Source: Nitrospira moscoviensis (GTDB lineage: Bacteria; Nitrospirota; Nitrospiria; Nitrospirales; Nitrospiraceae). Taken from it: a stretch of DNA of 64,000 nucleotides. Under the pieces are notes generated by a model. It saw only the letters and a program-made list of their open reading frames with translations, was not told the origin of the DNA and ran no database searches. Shown here piece after piece: positions 42,437 to 54,978 of the stretch (the first letter of the stretch is position 1; each line of letters begins with the position of its first letter). The stretch covers positions 434,001 to 498,000 of the forward strand of contig NZ_CP011801.1 in the NCBI RefSeq assembly GCF_001273775.1, in the 5' to 3' direction. Position numbers and translations under genes: made by a program.

Positions 42437-43006
42437 TTAGTGCTTCTTGTCCTTCTGCATGATTTTGTCGGTCCACGCCAGAAGAATGGCGGAGCCGAGG
42501 AAGGTCATGTGGATGAAAATTTTCCACTTGATGTGTTCCGGATTTTCATTCGCCACATCTACGAAGGCTTTCAGCAGATGGATGCTGGAGATCCCCACCA
42601 GCGAGGCAGCCAGTTTGATCTTGATCGTGCCGGGATCGACATGCGTGAGCCAATCCGGGCGATCCGGATGATGCTCGAGGTCCAGCTTACTGACGAACGT
42701 GGCGTAGCCTCCGATGACGACCATGGTCAAGAGATTGGCCACCATCGTCACATCGACGAGTCCGAGGACGCCCAGCATGAAGACCGTCTCTTCCATCTTG
42801 TGGATGTGCAGGACCATCTCCCAGAGTTCGGCCAGGAATTTGTACGCGTAGAGCAGTTCGGCGACGATGAGCCCGGCATACAGCGGCGCCTGAATCCAGC
42901 GGCTTGAAAACACCGCCATCTCAAAAACATGCTCGAGCCGATTCGCCACCATGGGCGCCGACTTCGCGCGGGTGGCGGGAAAATGGGTTGTATGTTCTTC
43001 CGACAT
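42437..43006 (-). CDS. YqhA/UPF0114 family membrane protein (TIGR00645)
   Basis: A 189-residue membrane protein with four hydrophobic segments. The block VFMLGVLGLVDVTMVANLLT followed by MVVIGGYATFVSKLD is diagnostic of the YqhA family. IKLAASLVGISSIHLLKAFV also fits. The molecular role is not established. It sits alone between signalling genes, and a GAGGAG-like site precedes the ATG. Confidence 0.88.
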   Translation of the reverse strand: MSEEHTTHFPATRAKSAPMVANRLEHVFEMAVFSSRWIQAPLYAGLIVAELLYAYKFLAELWEMVLHIHKMEETVFMLGVLGLVDVTMVANLLTMVVIGGYATFVSKLDLEHHPDRPDWLTHVDPGTIKIKLAASLVGISSIHLLKAFVDVANENPEHIKWKIFIHMTFLGSAILLAWTDKIMQKDKKH

Positions 43007-43080
43007 TGCTCCTCCTGAACGAACCGCATTCGGTGAATCGGCGCAGCCGGCGCGTATCCTAGTCAGAGACGCCTACCCTG

Positions 43081-43758
43081 TCAATTCAAAGCGTCGAGGC
43101 GAACGTCGGGCATGGAAGGCGGCTGAGCCGGCGTGCGCTCCGATCCGATCGGCAGTCGTTGTAAGAGCCCGGCGGCGCGGTGTCCGGCCTTGCGGATGTG
43201 TTCGACCGGCCCGCGAGCCGGGTCATCGGCCGGCATGCGCGTCAAGAGCACCTCGGCAAAGCCGTTGATCGACGTCAGCGCGTTGTTGAGGTCATGGATC
43301 AGGCGCGTGGGGACGGCCGGCGAGTCCTGTGGAGGAGCCGGCGTGGAGCGGCCAGGCTGTGACTGCGCCCGGATGACGGCCCGTTCTATGGCCCAACGGA
43401 GCTCCCGCGGCGTGAGGCCTTGTGCGGAGAGCGCTTCGTGGGCGCCGGCGCGCAACGCCGTAAGCAGCAGGCGCTCGTCGCCGGCGGCGTCCAGGGCGAT
43501 GAGGGCGCAGGCCGGCGCGGTCAGACGTACGGCGCGGACGGCGTCGACGCCCTTGTAATCGGGCAGCATCAGGTCCATCAGCACCACGTCGACGTGGCGT
43601 GTGGACAGATGGTGCATGGCCTCCCGCAGCGAGCGGGCCACCCCGATGTCCAGCGAGGCGGGAAACAAGTCCAGCAGTTGGTCATGCAGTCTGGCGGCCA
43701 GGCCCGTGGCCGGTTCAATGAGCAGCAGGGCGAGGGGTCGAGCAGTACCTGTGTCCAT
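43081..43758 (-). CDS. Receiver-HisKA fragment protein lacking the kinase ATPase domain
   Basis: A 225-residue protein. The receiver domain has ALLLIEPATGL, phospho-acceptor VVLMDLMLPDYKGVDAV and a degenerate lysine block (HEALSAQGLT). It is followed by a histidine dimerisation helix RLIHDLNNALTSINGFAEVL with the H box. The frame ends about 55 residues later, with no ATP-binding domain. It may act as a phosphotransfer protein for the large hybrid kinase just upstream; it starts 6 bp after that gene's stop. Confidence 0.78.
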   Translation of the reverse strand: MDTGTARPLALLLIEPATGLAARLHDQLLDLFPASLDIGVARSLREAMHHLSTRHVDVVLMDLMLPDYKGVDAVRAVRLTAPACALIALDAAGDERLLLTALRAGAHEALSAQGLTPRELRWAIERAVIRAQSQPGRSTPAPPQDSPAVPTRLIHDLNNALTSINGFAEVLLTRMPADDPARGPVEHIRKAGHRAAGLLQRLPIGSERTPAQPPSMPDVRLDALN

Positions 43759-43763
43759 GGCAG

Positions 43764-47861
<4,098 letters not shown>

Positions 47862-47974
47862 GGGCTCAATGCCGGGGCGCCGCGCGCGGAGACCGCCGCT
47901 CCCGCGATGGCGGGTCGAGCGCACGCTGTCTTGGTATCGGATCGCGGCGGCTGAGACTTGATACGGCCGGGTGG

Positions 47975-48024
47975 CCTGTCCTGAGCCAAGTCGAAGGAGC
48001 CTGTCCTGGGCGAAGTTGAAGGGC
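47975..48024. repeat. CCTGAGCxxGTCGAAGG-type repeat, two copies
   Basis: CCTGTCCTGAGCCAAGTCGA (47975-47994) is followed by AGGAGCCTGTCCTGGGCGAA (47995-48014) and GTTGAAGGGC. It lies in the 194-bp gap between the hybrid kinase start and the NarL-type regulator stop. The gap holds nothing else recognised. Confidence 0.7.
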
Positions 48025-48055
48025 CCGCCGACGGAAGAAATTATTGAAGGAATCG

Positions 48056-48739
48056 TCAATGGGGGGGCATGGCGGCCCCCGAGGCTTTGAAGCTCTCGGC
48101 GTAGAAGGCGGCGACCTGCGATCGACGTCCGATCTGGAGCTTGGAATAAATGTTCGCGAGATAGTTCTTGACTGTTTTTTCGCTCAGCCGCAGCTGCTCG
48201 GCGATTTCCTTGTTGGTCAGGCCCTGGGCGACCAGAGGCAGGAGGCGCTGTTCCTGCGGAGACAGCAGCGGCCGCTTCGATTGCCCCGGGGTGGCGTAGA
48301 TGTGCTTCAACCAGTGCAGCGTGTGGTGCGTCAGCCGAGGATCGATGAGGGGATGTCCCGCGGCCACGGATTTGATGGCGCGCACCAGCGCGTCGGAGGC
48401 GATGTCCTTCAAAACATAACCCTGCGCGCCGGACAGAATGGCCTCCAGCACCGTGTGGTCGTCGGCGAAACTCGTCAGGAACAGGACTTTCGTCTGCGGG
48501 ACCGCCGCGAGAATATCGCGCGCCGCGTCCACTCCGCTGCCGTCCGGCAGGCGAATGTCGAGTAACACGACATCAGGCTTCAAGCGCAGCGCCAGCTTGG
48601 TCGCCTCCGCCTTCCCCGACGCTTGGCCCACGACTTTCATGCCCGGCGTCAGATCGAGCACGGCGCTCAGCCCGATCCGCACCACTTCATGGTCGTCCAC
48701 GATCAGGAGCCGAAGCCCCTTCGATTTCGCCGTGCTCAT
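48056..48739 (-). CDS. NarL-type response regulator
   Basis: A 227-residue regulator. The receiver has LLIVDDHEVVRIGLSAVLDL, phospho-acceptor VVLLDIRLPDGSGVDAA and YVLKDIASDA. The LuxR-type HTH is LSPQEQRLLPLVAQGLTNKE plus LRLSEKTVKNYLANIYSKL. Its ATG overlaps the stop of the upstream HisKA_3 kinase (ATGA at 48739-48736), so the pair is almost certainly one two-component system. Target genes are unknown. Confidence 0.9.
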   Translation of the reverse strand: MSTAKSKGLRLLIVDDHEVVRIGLSAVLDLTPGMKVVGQASGKAEATKLALRLKPDVVLLDIRLPDGSGVDAARDILAAVPQTKVLFLTSFADDHTVLEAILSGAQGYVLKDIASDALVRAIKSVAAGHPLIDPRLTHHTLHWLKHIYATPGQSKRPLLSPQEQRLLPLVAQGLTNKEIAEQLRLSEKTVKNYLANIYSKLQIGRRSQVAAFYAESFKASGAAMPPH

Positions 48740-51405
48740 AAGCCCTCCATGGGAAGATCGACCGTGATGCTGACGCCCTGTCCCGGCCGGGTCTTCAGCG
48801 AAAACCGGGCGTGGATCCGCTTGGCGCGCGCGGCCATGTTCGCAAGCCCGTGGCCCGGCTTCCGTTTGCGCTTCGGGTCGAAGCCGATGCCGTCGTCGCA
48901 AATTTGCATCCGGATCGCGGCGCCGACCCGGGTCAGGCGGACCCACCGGTGCTCCGCCCGGGCATGGCGCATGCTGTTGCTGAGCGCCTCGCGCGCGATA
49001 TTGAGCAACTGCTCACCCTGCTCTGCGGTGATCATCGCGATGACGGCATCCTTGATGTCGAGCTCCGTCTCCGTCTCGCCGCCCGGAGAAAACGACGCGG
49101 CCAGTTGCCGCAAGGCTTGTCCGAAGTCCAGGGTGGGGACCGTTTCCTGCCGCAAGAGCGCGATGAACTGCCGGACTTCGACGACCAGGCGGTTGAGATG
49201 CTCGATGGCGAGCACGGTGTAGGCCTTGGACTTCCGGGGCGCTCGACCGAAGGACAACTTGCTGGCCTCGAGCTGCATGCCGACGGCGTAGAGGGATTGC
49301 AGAATGTTATCGTGCAGGTCCTGGCTGAAGCGCTCGCGCTCTTCGGCGACCCGCCGCCGTTCGGTGATATCCTGCACGGCGGCGAGAAGCAGCGGCCCGG
49401 GATGGGAGGGCAGCTCGATGCCGGTGGCCTTCACGGACACCCAAATGATGTCGCCGGACTTGCGCACGTATCGCTTTTCAATGGTATATTCGGCGCGCAC
49501 GCCGCGATAGAAGTCGTCCGTCAGCATGCGATTGCGGGGCAAGTCGTCCGGGTGCGTATAGAGCTCGTAGGTCCGGCCGATCAGATCCTGTTCATCGTAT
49601 CCCGTCAACTCGCAGAAGGCTTTGTTCGCCGACAGCAGCCGCCGCTGGTTGTCCAATATGACGAGGCCGATCGGAGCTTCCTCCACGAATCGCTGCAGCG
49701 TGAGCTCGCTGGCCCGCAACGCCGCCTCCGCCTGCTTTCGATCCGAGATGTCCCGCGTGAACGAGAAGGCGTATTCCTGGCCGTCGAAGACGATGTGGTT
49801 CGCGACGATCTCGACCGGATAGATTTCGCCCGAGCTGGCGCGATGCCGCGTCTCGAACCGCAGTTGGCCGGCCTGCCGCAGCTCTTCCCAGTGAGACGGC
49901 CAGCTTGCAGGTTGGTAATCCGGGTCGATGTCGCTCACGCGCATGGTGAGGAGCTGCCCCCGCGAATACCCCAACCGCCGGCACGCGGCGTCATTGGCGT
50001 ACAAGAGCCGTGCATCGGGGGCAACCCACAAGGCCATGTCGGCGGCCCGATCCACGACCGTCTGCATGAAGCGCAATTTGGCTTCCGCGCGCTTCAGCTC
50101 CGATTGATCGACGAACAGCCCCACCGCCGTCACCGTCCGTCCTTCGTCGTCGTGTGCGAGGACCGGCCACAATAGGAGGTCGAGGAGCGTCCCGTCCTTC
50201 CGGCAACGGCGCAGCTCGATCGGGCCGGAAATGAGGCCCTCCCGGCCCTGTTGCCACAAGGCGTCGGCATTCGCTTCTTCTCCGGGTGGGACGTACGGCA
50301 GCTCTTTCCCGAGCACTTCCTCTTCAGACCAGCCGAAGAGCCGCGTGGCCGCCTGATTCCAACTGGTCACACGCGCCTCGGCGTCCAGGCTGACGATCGG
50401 CAGCGCGCATTCGCGAACCAGGGTGGACAGGAGGTGCGTCGCCTGGCGGTGCTCCGTAACGTCCTCGCACACGACGAGGATCATCAATCGCCCGTCCGGA
50501 TCCTTCACGGCGCGCGCCCGTTCGTGCACCCACAGCCGGGAGCCGTCCTTGCGGACTTTCTGCAGCTCCCATTCATGGGTGATGGAGAGATGATTGACAC
50601 AGTGAGCCAGCTGATGGAGAACGGCGTCGTGGTTGGACGCCTCGAACACCGCCAGCACCGACCGGCCGACCAACTCCTCCGGCCGGTAGCCGAGCTGCGA
50701 GGCGCCGAAGTCGTTGACCGACTCCACGATGCCCTCCGGCGACAACGTGAAGTACATCGATGGATTATTGTCGTACAGCCATTGATACCGCCGTTCCGTC
50801 TCCCGAAAGGCCGACTCGACGCGCTGCCGCTGGTGCAGCTCGCGTTCGAACGCCTCCATCGCGTCCTGCAACTTGGCGGCGCGCTCCTGCATTTGTTCCT
50901 GGAGAAGGCTGAGGCGCTGATCCAGCTTGCTCGTGGTCAGCTTGAGGTCGGTGATGTCTTCGACGGTGCCGGCCATGCCGGTCACTTCGCCGGCGGCGAG
51001 AATGGCCCGTCCCCGGGCGGCGAGCCACCGGATGGATCCATCGGGCCACGTGACGCGATGCTCGATGTAGTAGGGCTGACCGGTCGCCAACGCCGCCGCC
51101 ACCGCCCGTTCGACCTGATCGCGATCCGGAGGATAGACGCGTTCGAGAAACGCCTCGTACGTGCCGCCGAATGTCCCGGGCCCCAGTCCGTAGATCTGTT
51201 CGACCTCGGGCGACCAGACGACGCGCCCGGTGTCGGTCTCCCATTCCCAGGTCCCGACTTGGGCGGCGCGGAGGGCCCGCCGCGCGCGAGCATCGTCTTT
51301 CGTGTGAATCGCCTCATCCAGCGCCTGCTGCAGGTCGGCCAGTTGGCGGCGCAAGGTCTTCAGCTCGGTCGACTCGTCGATGGTGCCGTTCTCGTGCAGG
51401 CTCAC
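48736..51405 (-). CDS. PAS-rich sensor histidine kinase (NarL-partner, HisKA_3)
   Basis: An 889-residue kinase without clear membrane segments. Five PAS/PAC modules occupy about residues 45-160, 200-325, 330-450, 455-575 and 580-705. The HisKA_3 dimerisation region has ERFSQDLHDNILQSLYAVGM, with the phosphorylated histidine in LHD. The ATP-binding domain ends with GIGFDPKRKRKPGHGLANMA. It likely senses redox state or ligands via the PAS domains and phosphorylates the regulator encoded just downstream. Confidence 0.9.
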   Translation of the reverse strand: MSLHENGTIDESTELKTLRRQLADLQQALDEAIHTKDDARARRALRAAQVGTWEWETDTGRVVWSPEVEQIYGLGPGTFGGTYEAFLERVYPPDRDQVERAVAAALATGQPYYIEHRVTWPDGSIRWLAARGRAILAAGEVTGMAGTVEDITDLKLTTSKLDQRLSLLQEQMQERAAKLQDAMEAFERELHQRQRVESAFRETERRYQWLYDNNPSMYFTLSPEGIVESVNDFGASQLGYRPEELVGRSVLAVFEASNHDAVLHQLAHCVNHLSITHEWELQKVRKDGSRLWVHERARAVKDPDGRLMILVVCEDVTEHRQATHLLSTLVRECALPIVSLDAEARVTSWNQAATRLFGWSEEEVLGKELPYVPPGEEANADALWQQGREGLISGPIELRRCRKDGTLLDLLLWPVLAHDDEGRTVTAVGLFVDQSELKRAEAKLRFMQTVVDRAADMALWVAPDARLLYANDAACRRLGYSRGQLLTMRVSDIDPDYQPASWPSHWEELRQAGQLRFETRHRASSGEIYPVEIVANHIVFDGQEYAFSFTRDISDRKQAEAALRASELTLQRFVEEAPIGLVILDNQRRLLSANKAFCELTGYDEQDLIGRTYELYTHPDDLPRNRMLTDDFYRGVRAEYTIEKRYVRKSGDIIWVSVKATGIELPSHPGPLLLAAVQDITERRRVAEERERFSQDLHDNILQSLYAVGMQLEASKLSFGRAPRKSKAYTVLAIEHLNRLVVEVRQFIALLRQETVPTLDFGQALRQLAASFSPGGETETELDIKDAVIAMITAEQGEQLLNIAREALSNSMRHARAEHRWVRLTRVGAAIRMQICDDGIGFDPKRKRKPGHGLANMAARAKRIHARFSLKTRPGQGVSITVDLPMEGL

Positions 51406-51495
51406 TGTCTATGACCCCCGGAACTGGCGCAGGCGATAGCATAGAGCCGGGCGTGAAGAAATACTAGATGCATCCGGCGGGGGCGCAGGCGAGAG

Positions 51496-51567
51496 AACGG
51501 GGTAATGAGGGGTATGGGGGTAACCGGGGTAACGCTTACCCCTCTACCCCCTTATCCCATTACCCGC
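51496..51567. repeat. Mirrored GGGGTAA repeat between two-component operons
   Basis: The left arm is CGGGGTAATGAGGGGTATGG (51498-51517) plus GGGTAACCGGGGTAACG; the right arm is CTTACCCCTCTACCCCCTTA (51535-51554) plus TCCCATTACCC. Units are 7-9 nt. It lies in the 178-bp gap between the kinase start at 51405 and the regulator stop at 51584. Confidence 0.75.
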
Positions 51568-51583
51568 GATGTCTCCTGTACTG

Positions 51584-52258
51584 CTACGGATGCCGGCTGG
51601 GAGAGAACGACTGCGTCTCCCGCAGAAACCAGGCCACGGCCTCGGTGCGCCGCTTGACTTGGAGCTTGTCGAAAATATTGGCGAGGTAGTTCTTGACGGT
51701 CTTGTCGCTCAGACGCAGCTGCAGTGCGATTTCCTTGTTGGTTTTTCCGTCCGCGAGCAGGGGCATGATCAACCGTTCCTGCGGAGACAACTGGGCGAGC
51801 CCTCTCGGCGCGGGCGTCGAAGGCGGCCGGGTCCTGATCCACTGCAGCGCCTGCTGCGCGATTCTTGGATCAAGATAGCCGCGGCCCTCCGCGACGATAT
51901 GGATGGCGCGGATCAGGTCGTCGCTTTTGACATCCTTCAGCGCGTACCCATGCGCGCCGTTTTGCACAGCGGCTACCACAGTGTTGTCCTCGGCGTAGCT
52001 GGTCAACACCAGAATGCGGACCTCCGGCGAGACGGCGAGGAGGCGGCGGCAGGTGTCGATGCCGGAGGCGTCCGGCAGCCGGACATCGAGCAAGACCAAA
52101 CGGGGGTGCAAGCGTTCGACCAGCTCGACGGCCTGCGCGGCGGTTTCCGCCTCCCCCACCACGCGGAGATCGGCTTCCAAGTCCAGAAACGACCGCAGCC
52201 CTTTCCGGACCAGTTCATGATCGTCGACGATGAGGAGGCGGATCGGCTGGGGGTTCAT
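51584..52258 (-). CDS. NarL-type response regulator (quorum-locus pair)
   Basis: A 224-residue regulator. The receiver has LLIVDDHELVRKGLRSFLDL, LVLLDVRLPDASGIDTCRRL and GYALKDVKSDDL. The HTH is LSPQERLIMPLLADGKTNKE plus LRLSDKTVKNYLANIFDKL. ATG 52258 overlaps the stop of the kinase gene upstream (ATGA). Both genes sit downstream of the lux box at 53132-53151 in the minus direction, so they may be under quorum control. Confidence 0.9.
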   Translation of the reverse strand: MNPQPIRLLIVDDHELVRKGLRSFLDLEADLRVVGEAETAAQAVELVERLHPRLVLLDVRLPDASGIDTCRRLLAVSPEVRILVLTSYAEDNTVVAAVQNGAHGYALKDVKSDDLIRAIHIVAEGRGYLDPRIAQQALQWIRTRPPSTPAPRGLAQLSPQERLIMPLLADGKTNKEIALQLRLSDKTVKNYLANIFDKLQVKRRTEAVAWFLRETQSFSPSRHP

Positions 52259-53055
52259 ACGGGGGTCAACACCGGTTCCAACACAAATTCGGCGATGATC
52301 TTCGTGCCGCGGCCCAGGCACGAACGGACCGTGAGCTGACCGCCCAGCCGCTTGGCGCGCGCCGCCATATTGGTGAGGCCGTAACCCGCGACGGGCCTCT
52401 TCTCGGGTTCGAAGCCGGCGCCGTTGTCCTCGATGGTCAACCGCACCCGGGGCCCCCGGTGTTGCAGGACGACGCTCGCCTGGGTGGCGCGGGCATGGCG
52501 GGCGCAGTTGCTGAGGGCCTCTCTTACGATGTTCAGGATCTCGCGTTCCTCTTCGCCGGTCAAAATGTCGATCGCCGCCGGCTGAAGGTCCAGCGCGATC
52601 TGCATGTGACCGATCTGTGTGTAGGTGGCGACCAGACTGCTCAGTTCCGCGCCCAGGTCGAACGCTTCGACGGTCCCCCGCTCAAGACCGGTGATCATCC
52701 GCCGGATATCGTGAATCAGGGTGTTCAGCTGGTCGACCACCTCGGCTCCGGCGGGGCGGGCGGCGCGCGCATCGCCGGAAGGATGGGTCCGGCGGGATTG
52801 CTCGAGGCTCAGCCCGATGGCGTACAGCGATTGCAACACGCAGTCGTGCAGATCGCGGCCGATGCGCCCCCGATCTTCCAGCAGCGCGCTCAAGCGTTGC
52901 TCCGACGCGCGCAAGGCCTGGGCGAGGTCTTCGGGTATGTCGGAGGACGAAGGCGGCCCGGTAGGGCGTGGGCTGGTCGAGAGTGGCCCCGGTTTGTCCG
53001 TCGTGGCTCGGTCCGTCCTTCCAATCAGACGCAATCGCCGATGATCTCGCCGCAT
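52255..53055 (-). CDS. Small cytoplasmic HisKA_3 sensor kinase
   Basis: A 266-residue kinase without membrane or PAS domains. The dimerisation region is GRIGRDLHDCVLQSLYAIGL (His in LHD). The ATPase domain contains REILNIVREALSNCARHARA (N box), IEDNGAGFEPEK and GYGLTNMAARAKRLGG. The N-terminal 60 residues are proline/serine-rich and unstructured. ATG 53055 follows a G-rich weak ribosome-binding site; ATG 53082 is possible. A TATGAT -10 box and lux box lie upstream. Confidence 0.87.
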   Translation of the reverse strand: MRRDHRRLRLIGRTDRATTDKPGPLSTSPRPTGPPSSSDIPEDLAQALRASEQRLSALLEDRGRIGRDLHDCVLQSLYAIGLSLEQSRRTHPSGDARAARPAGAEVVDQLNTLIHDIRRMITGLERGTVEAFDLGAELSSLVATYTQIGHMQIALDLQPAAIDILTGEEEREILNIVREALSNCARHARATQASVVLQHRGPRVRLTIEDNGAGFEPEKRPVAGYGLTNMAARAKRLGGQLTVRSCLGRGTKIIAEFVLEPVLTPV

Positions 53056-53104
53056 GAAGTCCCCCAAGAGATGAAATGCCATCGACTAGTCAGCGTGGGG
53101 TCGG

Positions 53105-53110
53105 ATCATA
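53105..53110 (-). promoter_or_regulatory. -10 box for the kinase/regulator operon
   Basis: TATGAT on the minus strand lies exactly 21 nt from the lux box at 53132-53151, the spacing expected when LuxR binds over the -35 region. The same spacing is seen on both sides of the lux box at 57849-57868. Confidence 0.5.
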
Positions 53111-53131
53111 GAGGGGAAGAAGCCGGACGTC

Positions 53132-53151
53132 ACCTGGCGGATCAGCCAGGT
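53132..53151. promoter_or_regulatory. lux box between luxI and the kinase/regulator pair
   Basis: ACCTGGCGGATCAGCCAGGT is a 20-bp palindrome of the LuxR-site form ACCTGxC-N6-GxCAGGT, extended to 9-bp arms by flanking TC and GA. It is 71 bp before the luxI ATG and about 76 bp before the kinase ATG on the other strand. A -10 box at the right distance is clear on the kinase side and weak on the luxI side. Confidence 0.75.
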
Positions 53152-53222
53152 GACCCTCTGCCCTCAATCAGTGCATCTCCTCCGCATCGATTCCCGGTCA
53201 TTCCAAACAGGGAGGGAAGCAC

Positions 53223-53984
53223 ATGTTGACAGTAAATGAGAGTCGGCCGATCGAGTTTCAGGAAGAGGAGTTGGTTGTGAGAACATTGTATCGCGAGCAA
53301 GAGTTACAATCGTCGTACATGCTTCGCCACCAAGTCTTCGCACATCGCCTTCAATGGGTTGCCAAACGGGCTGATGGGATGGATGTGGACGAATACGATA
53401 CCTTTGCAACATCGGTAGGACTATTCGACCAAGAGCGGGCTCTGCGAGGTGTCTTTCGGATGGTGGCATCCCCTTACCCCTTCATGCTGGAAAAAGAGTT
53501 TCGCCCATGTCTACTGGAAGGGTGCGAAATCCGAAAGGCAGACGATACAGCTGAGATCACAAGGCTGGCGTTGGACCCCACGTTGAGCGACAAAGGGCTT
53601 TCCAGTCGGCTCATGCTCGTTCTTATCAAGGGCGTGTATCAGTGGGCTCGGCAGAACGATGTCCGCTATATGTACATGGTCGTCGAACGTCGTTTTCTCC
53701 GAGTCCTTCGGGGCATAGGTCTCTGCTGTGAAGCCATCAGCCCTGCCGTATCTCTCCCACCTGCCGGAGCGCTGTCGATTGCAGCCATACTGGACTGGCA
53801 GAAGTTTCACGATACAGCGCCACTCAAGCAGCCCTTGTTTGCCAAGTGGATGAATACAGTGGACGGTTCCGTTTCCTTCGAGAAAAGCCGGTTCTTCGAA
53901 AGAGATCCTAGAGAGCGGTTTGATGCTTCAGTACGGCACCGCCAATCGTCAAGCACAGCGGAAAAGACGCTTGCGGTCGCATAG
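53223..53984 (+). CDS. Acyl-homoserine-lactone synthase, LuxI family
   Basis: A 253-residue LuxI-type enzyme, which makes AHL signals from SAM and acyl-ACP. The invariant residues can be placed: Arg35, Phe39 and Trp45 in LRHQVFAHRLQW, Asp56 and Asp59 in DVDEYDTF, Arg79 in GVFRM, and Glu111 and Arg114 in EITRLAL. Their spacing fits LuxI. The protein is longer than the usual 190-220 residues owing to a C-terminal extension. GGGAGG lies before ATG 53223. A lux box is upstream and a luxR gene converges on it. Confidence 0.9.
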   Translation: MLTVNESRPIEFQEEELVVRTLYREQELQSSYMLRHQVFAHRLQWVAKRADGMDVDEYDTFATSVGLFDQERALRGVFRMVASPYPFMLEKEFRPCLLEGCEIRKADDTAEITRLALDPTLSDKGLSSRLMLVLIKGVYQWARQNDVRYMYMVVERRFLRVLRGIGLCCEAISPAVSLPPAGALSIAAILDWQKFHDTAPLKQPLFAKWMNTVDGSVSFEKSRFFERDPRERFDASVRHRQSSSTAEKTLAVA

Positions 53985-54003
53985 CCGCGCACTGCCAAAC
54001 TGT

Positions 54004-54978
54004 TTAGTCCGTCGGAAGCAGTCCATGCTCTAAGGCCACTGCCACGGCCTGCGCGCGTGAGCTGGCATTGAGCTTGACGAAGATACTTTCCACGTGAAAA
54101 CGAACGGTCCGTTCGCTCACTCCGACAATATGTGCGATCTCCCAGTTGGTTTTGCCTTCCTTCATCCAGAGCAACACCGTTATTTCTCTCGGAGACAAAC
54201 CTTTGGTGCCCTCTGACAATGGTGTGTGCGTGTTTGCCGTTAAGACCCGGTGGAAATGGGGGACAAGATATTCTATGAGATCCTTGTAACGGACTGTGCC
54301 ATTGGCGTCGCCCCCGGCAAAGGAAAAGAACGTTGCCACTCCTCGTTTACGATCGAGCTTCCCCGTGGTAATGCCGTTGGTCAGGCCAAAGGCACAGGCT
54401 TCTTCAATGAACTCCAGTTGCCTCGGAGAAGTGGCGGCCGCAAAGGTTTGCTTCCATATCAGTGTCGGCAAGCTGGTGGGCAGATGCAGTAAGACCGGGT
54501 CCACCGCCGCATACTCATTTTTGCAATAGGCATACAGCCAGTCGTTGGAATAGCTGACATTCAGTACCCGGCTAAACTCCTTAAAGTCGCCGGTCGGAGT
54601 GTATTCCGCTATGCCGCCAATCACCCTGGTGCAAGGCACGGCCTCTTGGAGAAGTTGCAGGATACGATGCACGTCTTCCCCTGTCTTGGCCTCCATTGTG
54701 TAATGGAGAATCTCGAGGACCTGTACCAGCTCGGCTTTCGTCAGGTCCGAAAGCATCTTCGATGGAAAAGGGGGAGGCGGTTCGTGGGTGCCGTGCAATC
54801 CCGAGAAATCAGAGGGTCTGCGTTCAACACGCTCTCGTCTGTGCGAAGCATGGGCCAGCTTGCTGCCCGACTGAATGAACGGAAATTTTCTGTGCAGGAG
54901 CCCCTCCGAAACGCCGCACGCTACAGGAAGTCCGTCTGGAATGGTCCGGCGATACTCGACTCGTTTAGCTTGTGCCAT
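54004..54978 (-). CDS. LuxR-type autoinducer-binding regulator
   Basis: The conserved part is about 250 residues. The autoinducer-binding domain includes LNVSYSNDWLYAYCKNEYAA and VDPVLLHLP, with the W-x3-Y-x6-D-P pattern of AHL binding. It is followed by a LuxR HTH, LSPREITVLLWMKEGKTNWE plus IAHIVGVSERTVRFHVESIF. ATG 54978 has a strong GGAGG and overlaps the ketosynthase stop, giving 324 residues with an odd 75-residue N-terminal extension. ATG 54756 gives a typical 250-residue LuxR but has no clear Shine-Dalgarno site. It is probably the partner of the LuxI next to it. Confidence 0.85.
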   Translation of the reverse strand: MAQAKRVEYRRTIPDGLPVACGVSEGLLHRKFPFIQSGSKLAHASHRRERVERRPSDFSGLHGTHEPPPPFPSKMLSDLTKAELVQVLEILHYTMEAKTGEDVHRILQLLQEAVPCTRVIGGIAEYTPTGDFKEFSRVLNVSYSNDWLYAYCKNEYAAVDPVLLHLPTSLPTLIWKQTFAAATSPRQLEFIEEACAFGLTNGITTGKLDRKRGVATFFSFAGGDANGTVRYKDLIEYLVPHFHRVLTANTHTPLSEGTKGLSPREITVLLWMKEGKTNWEIAHIVGVSERTVRFHVESIFVKLNASSRAQAVAVALEHGLLPTD

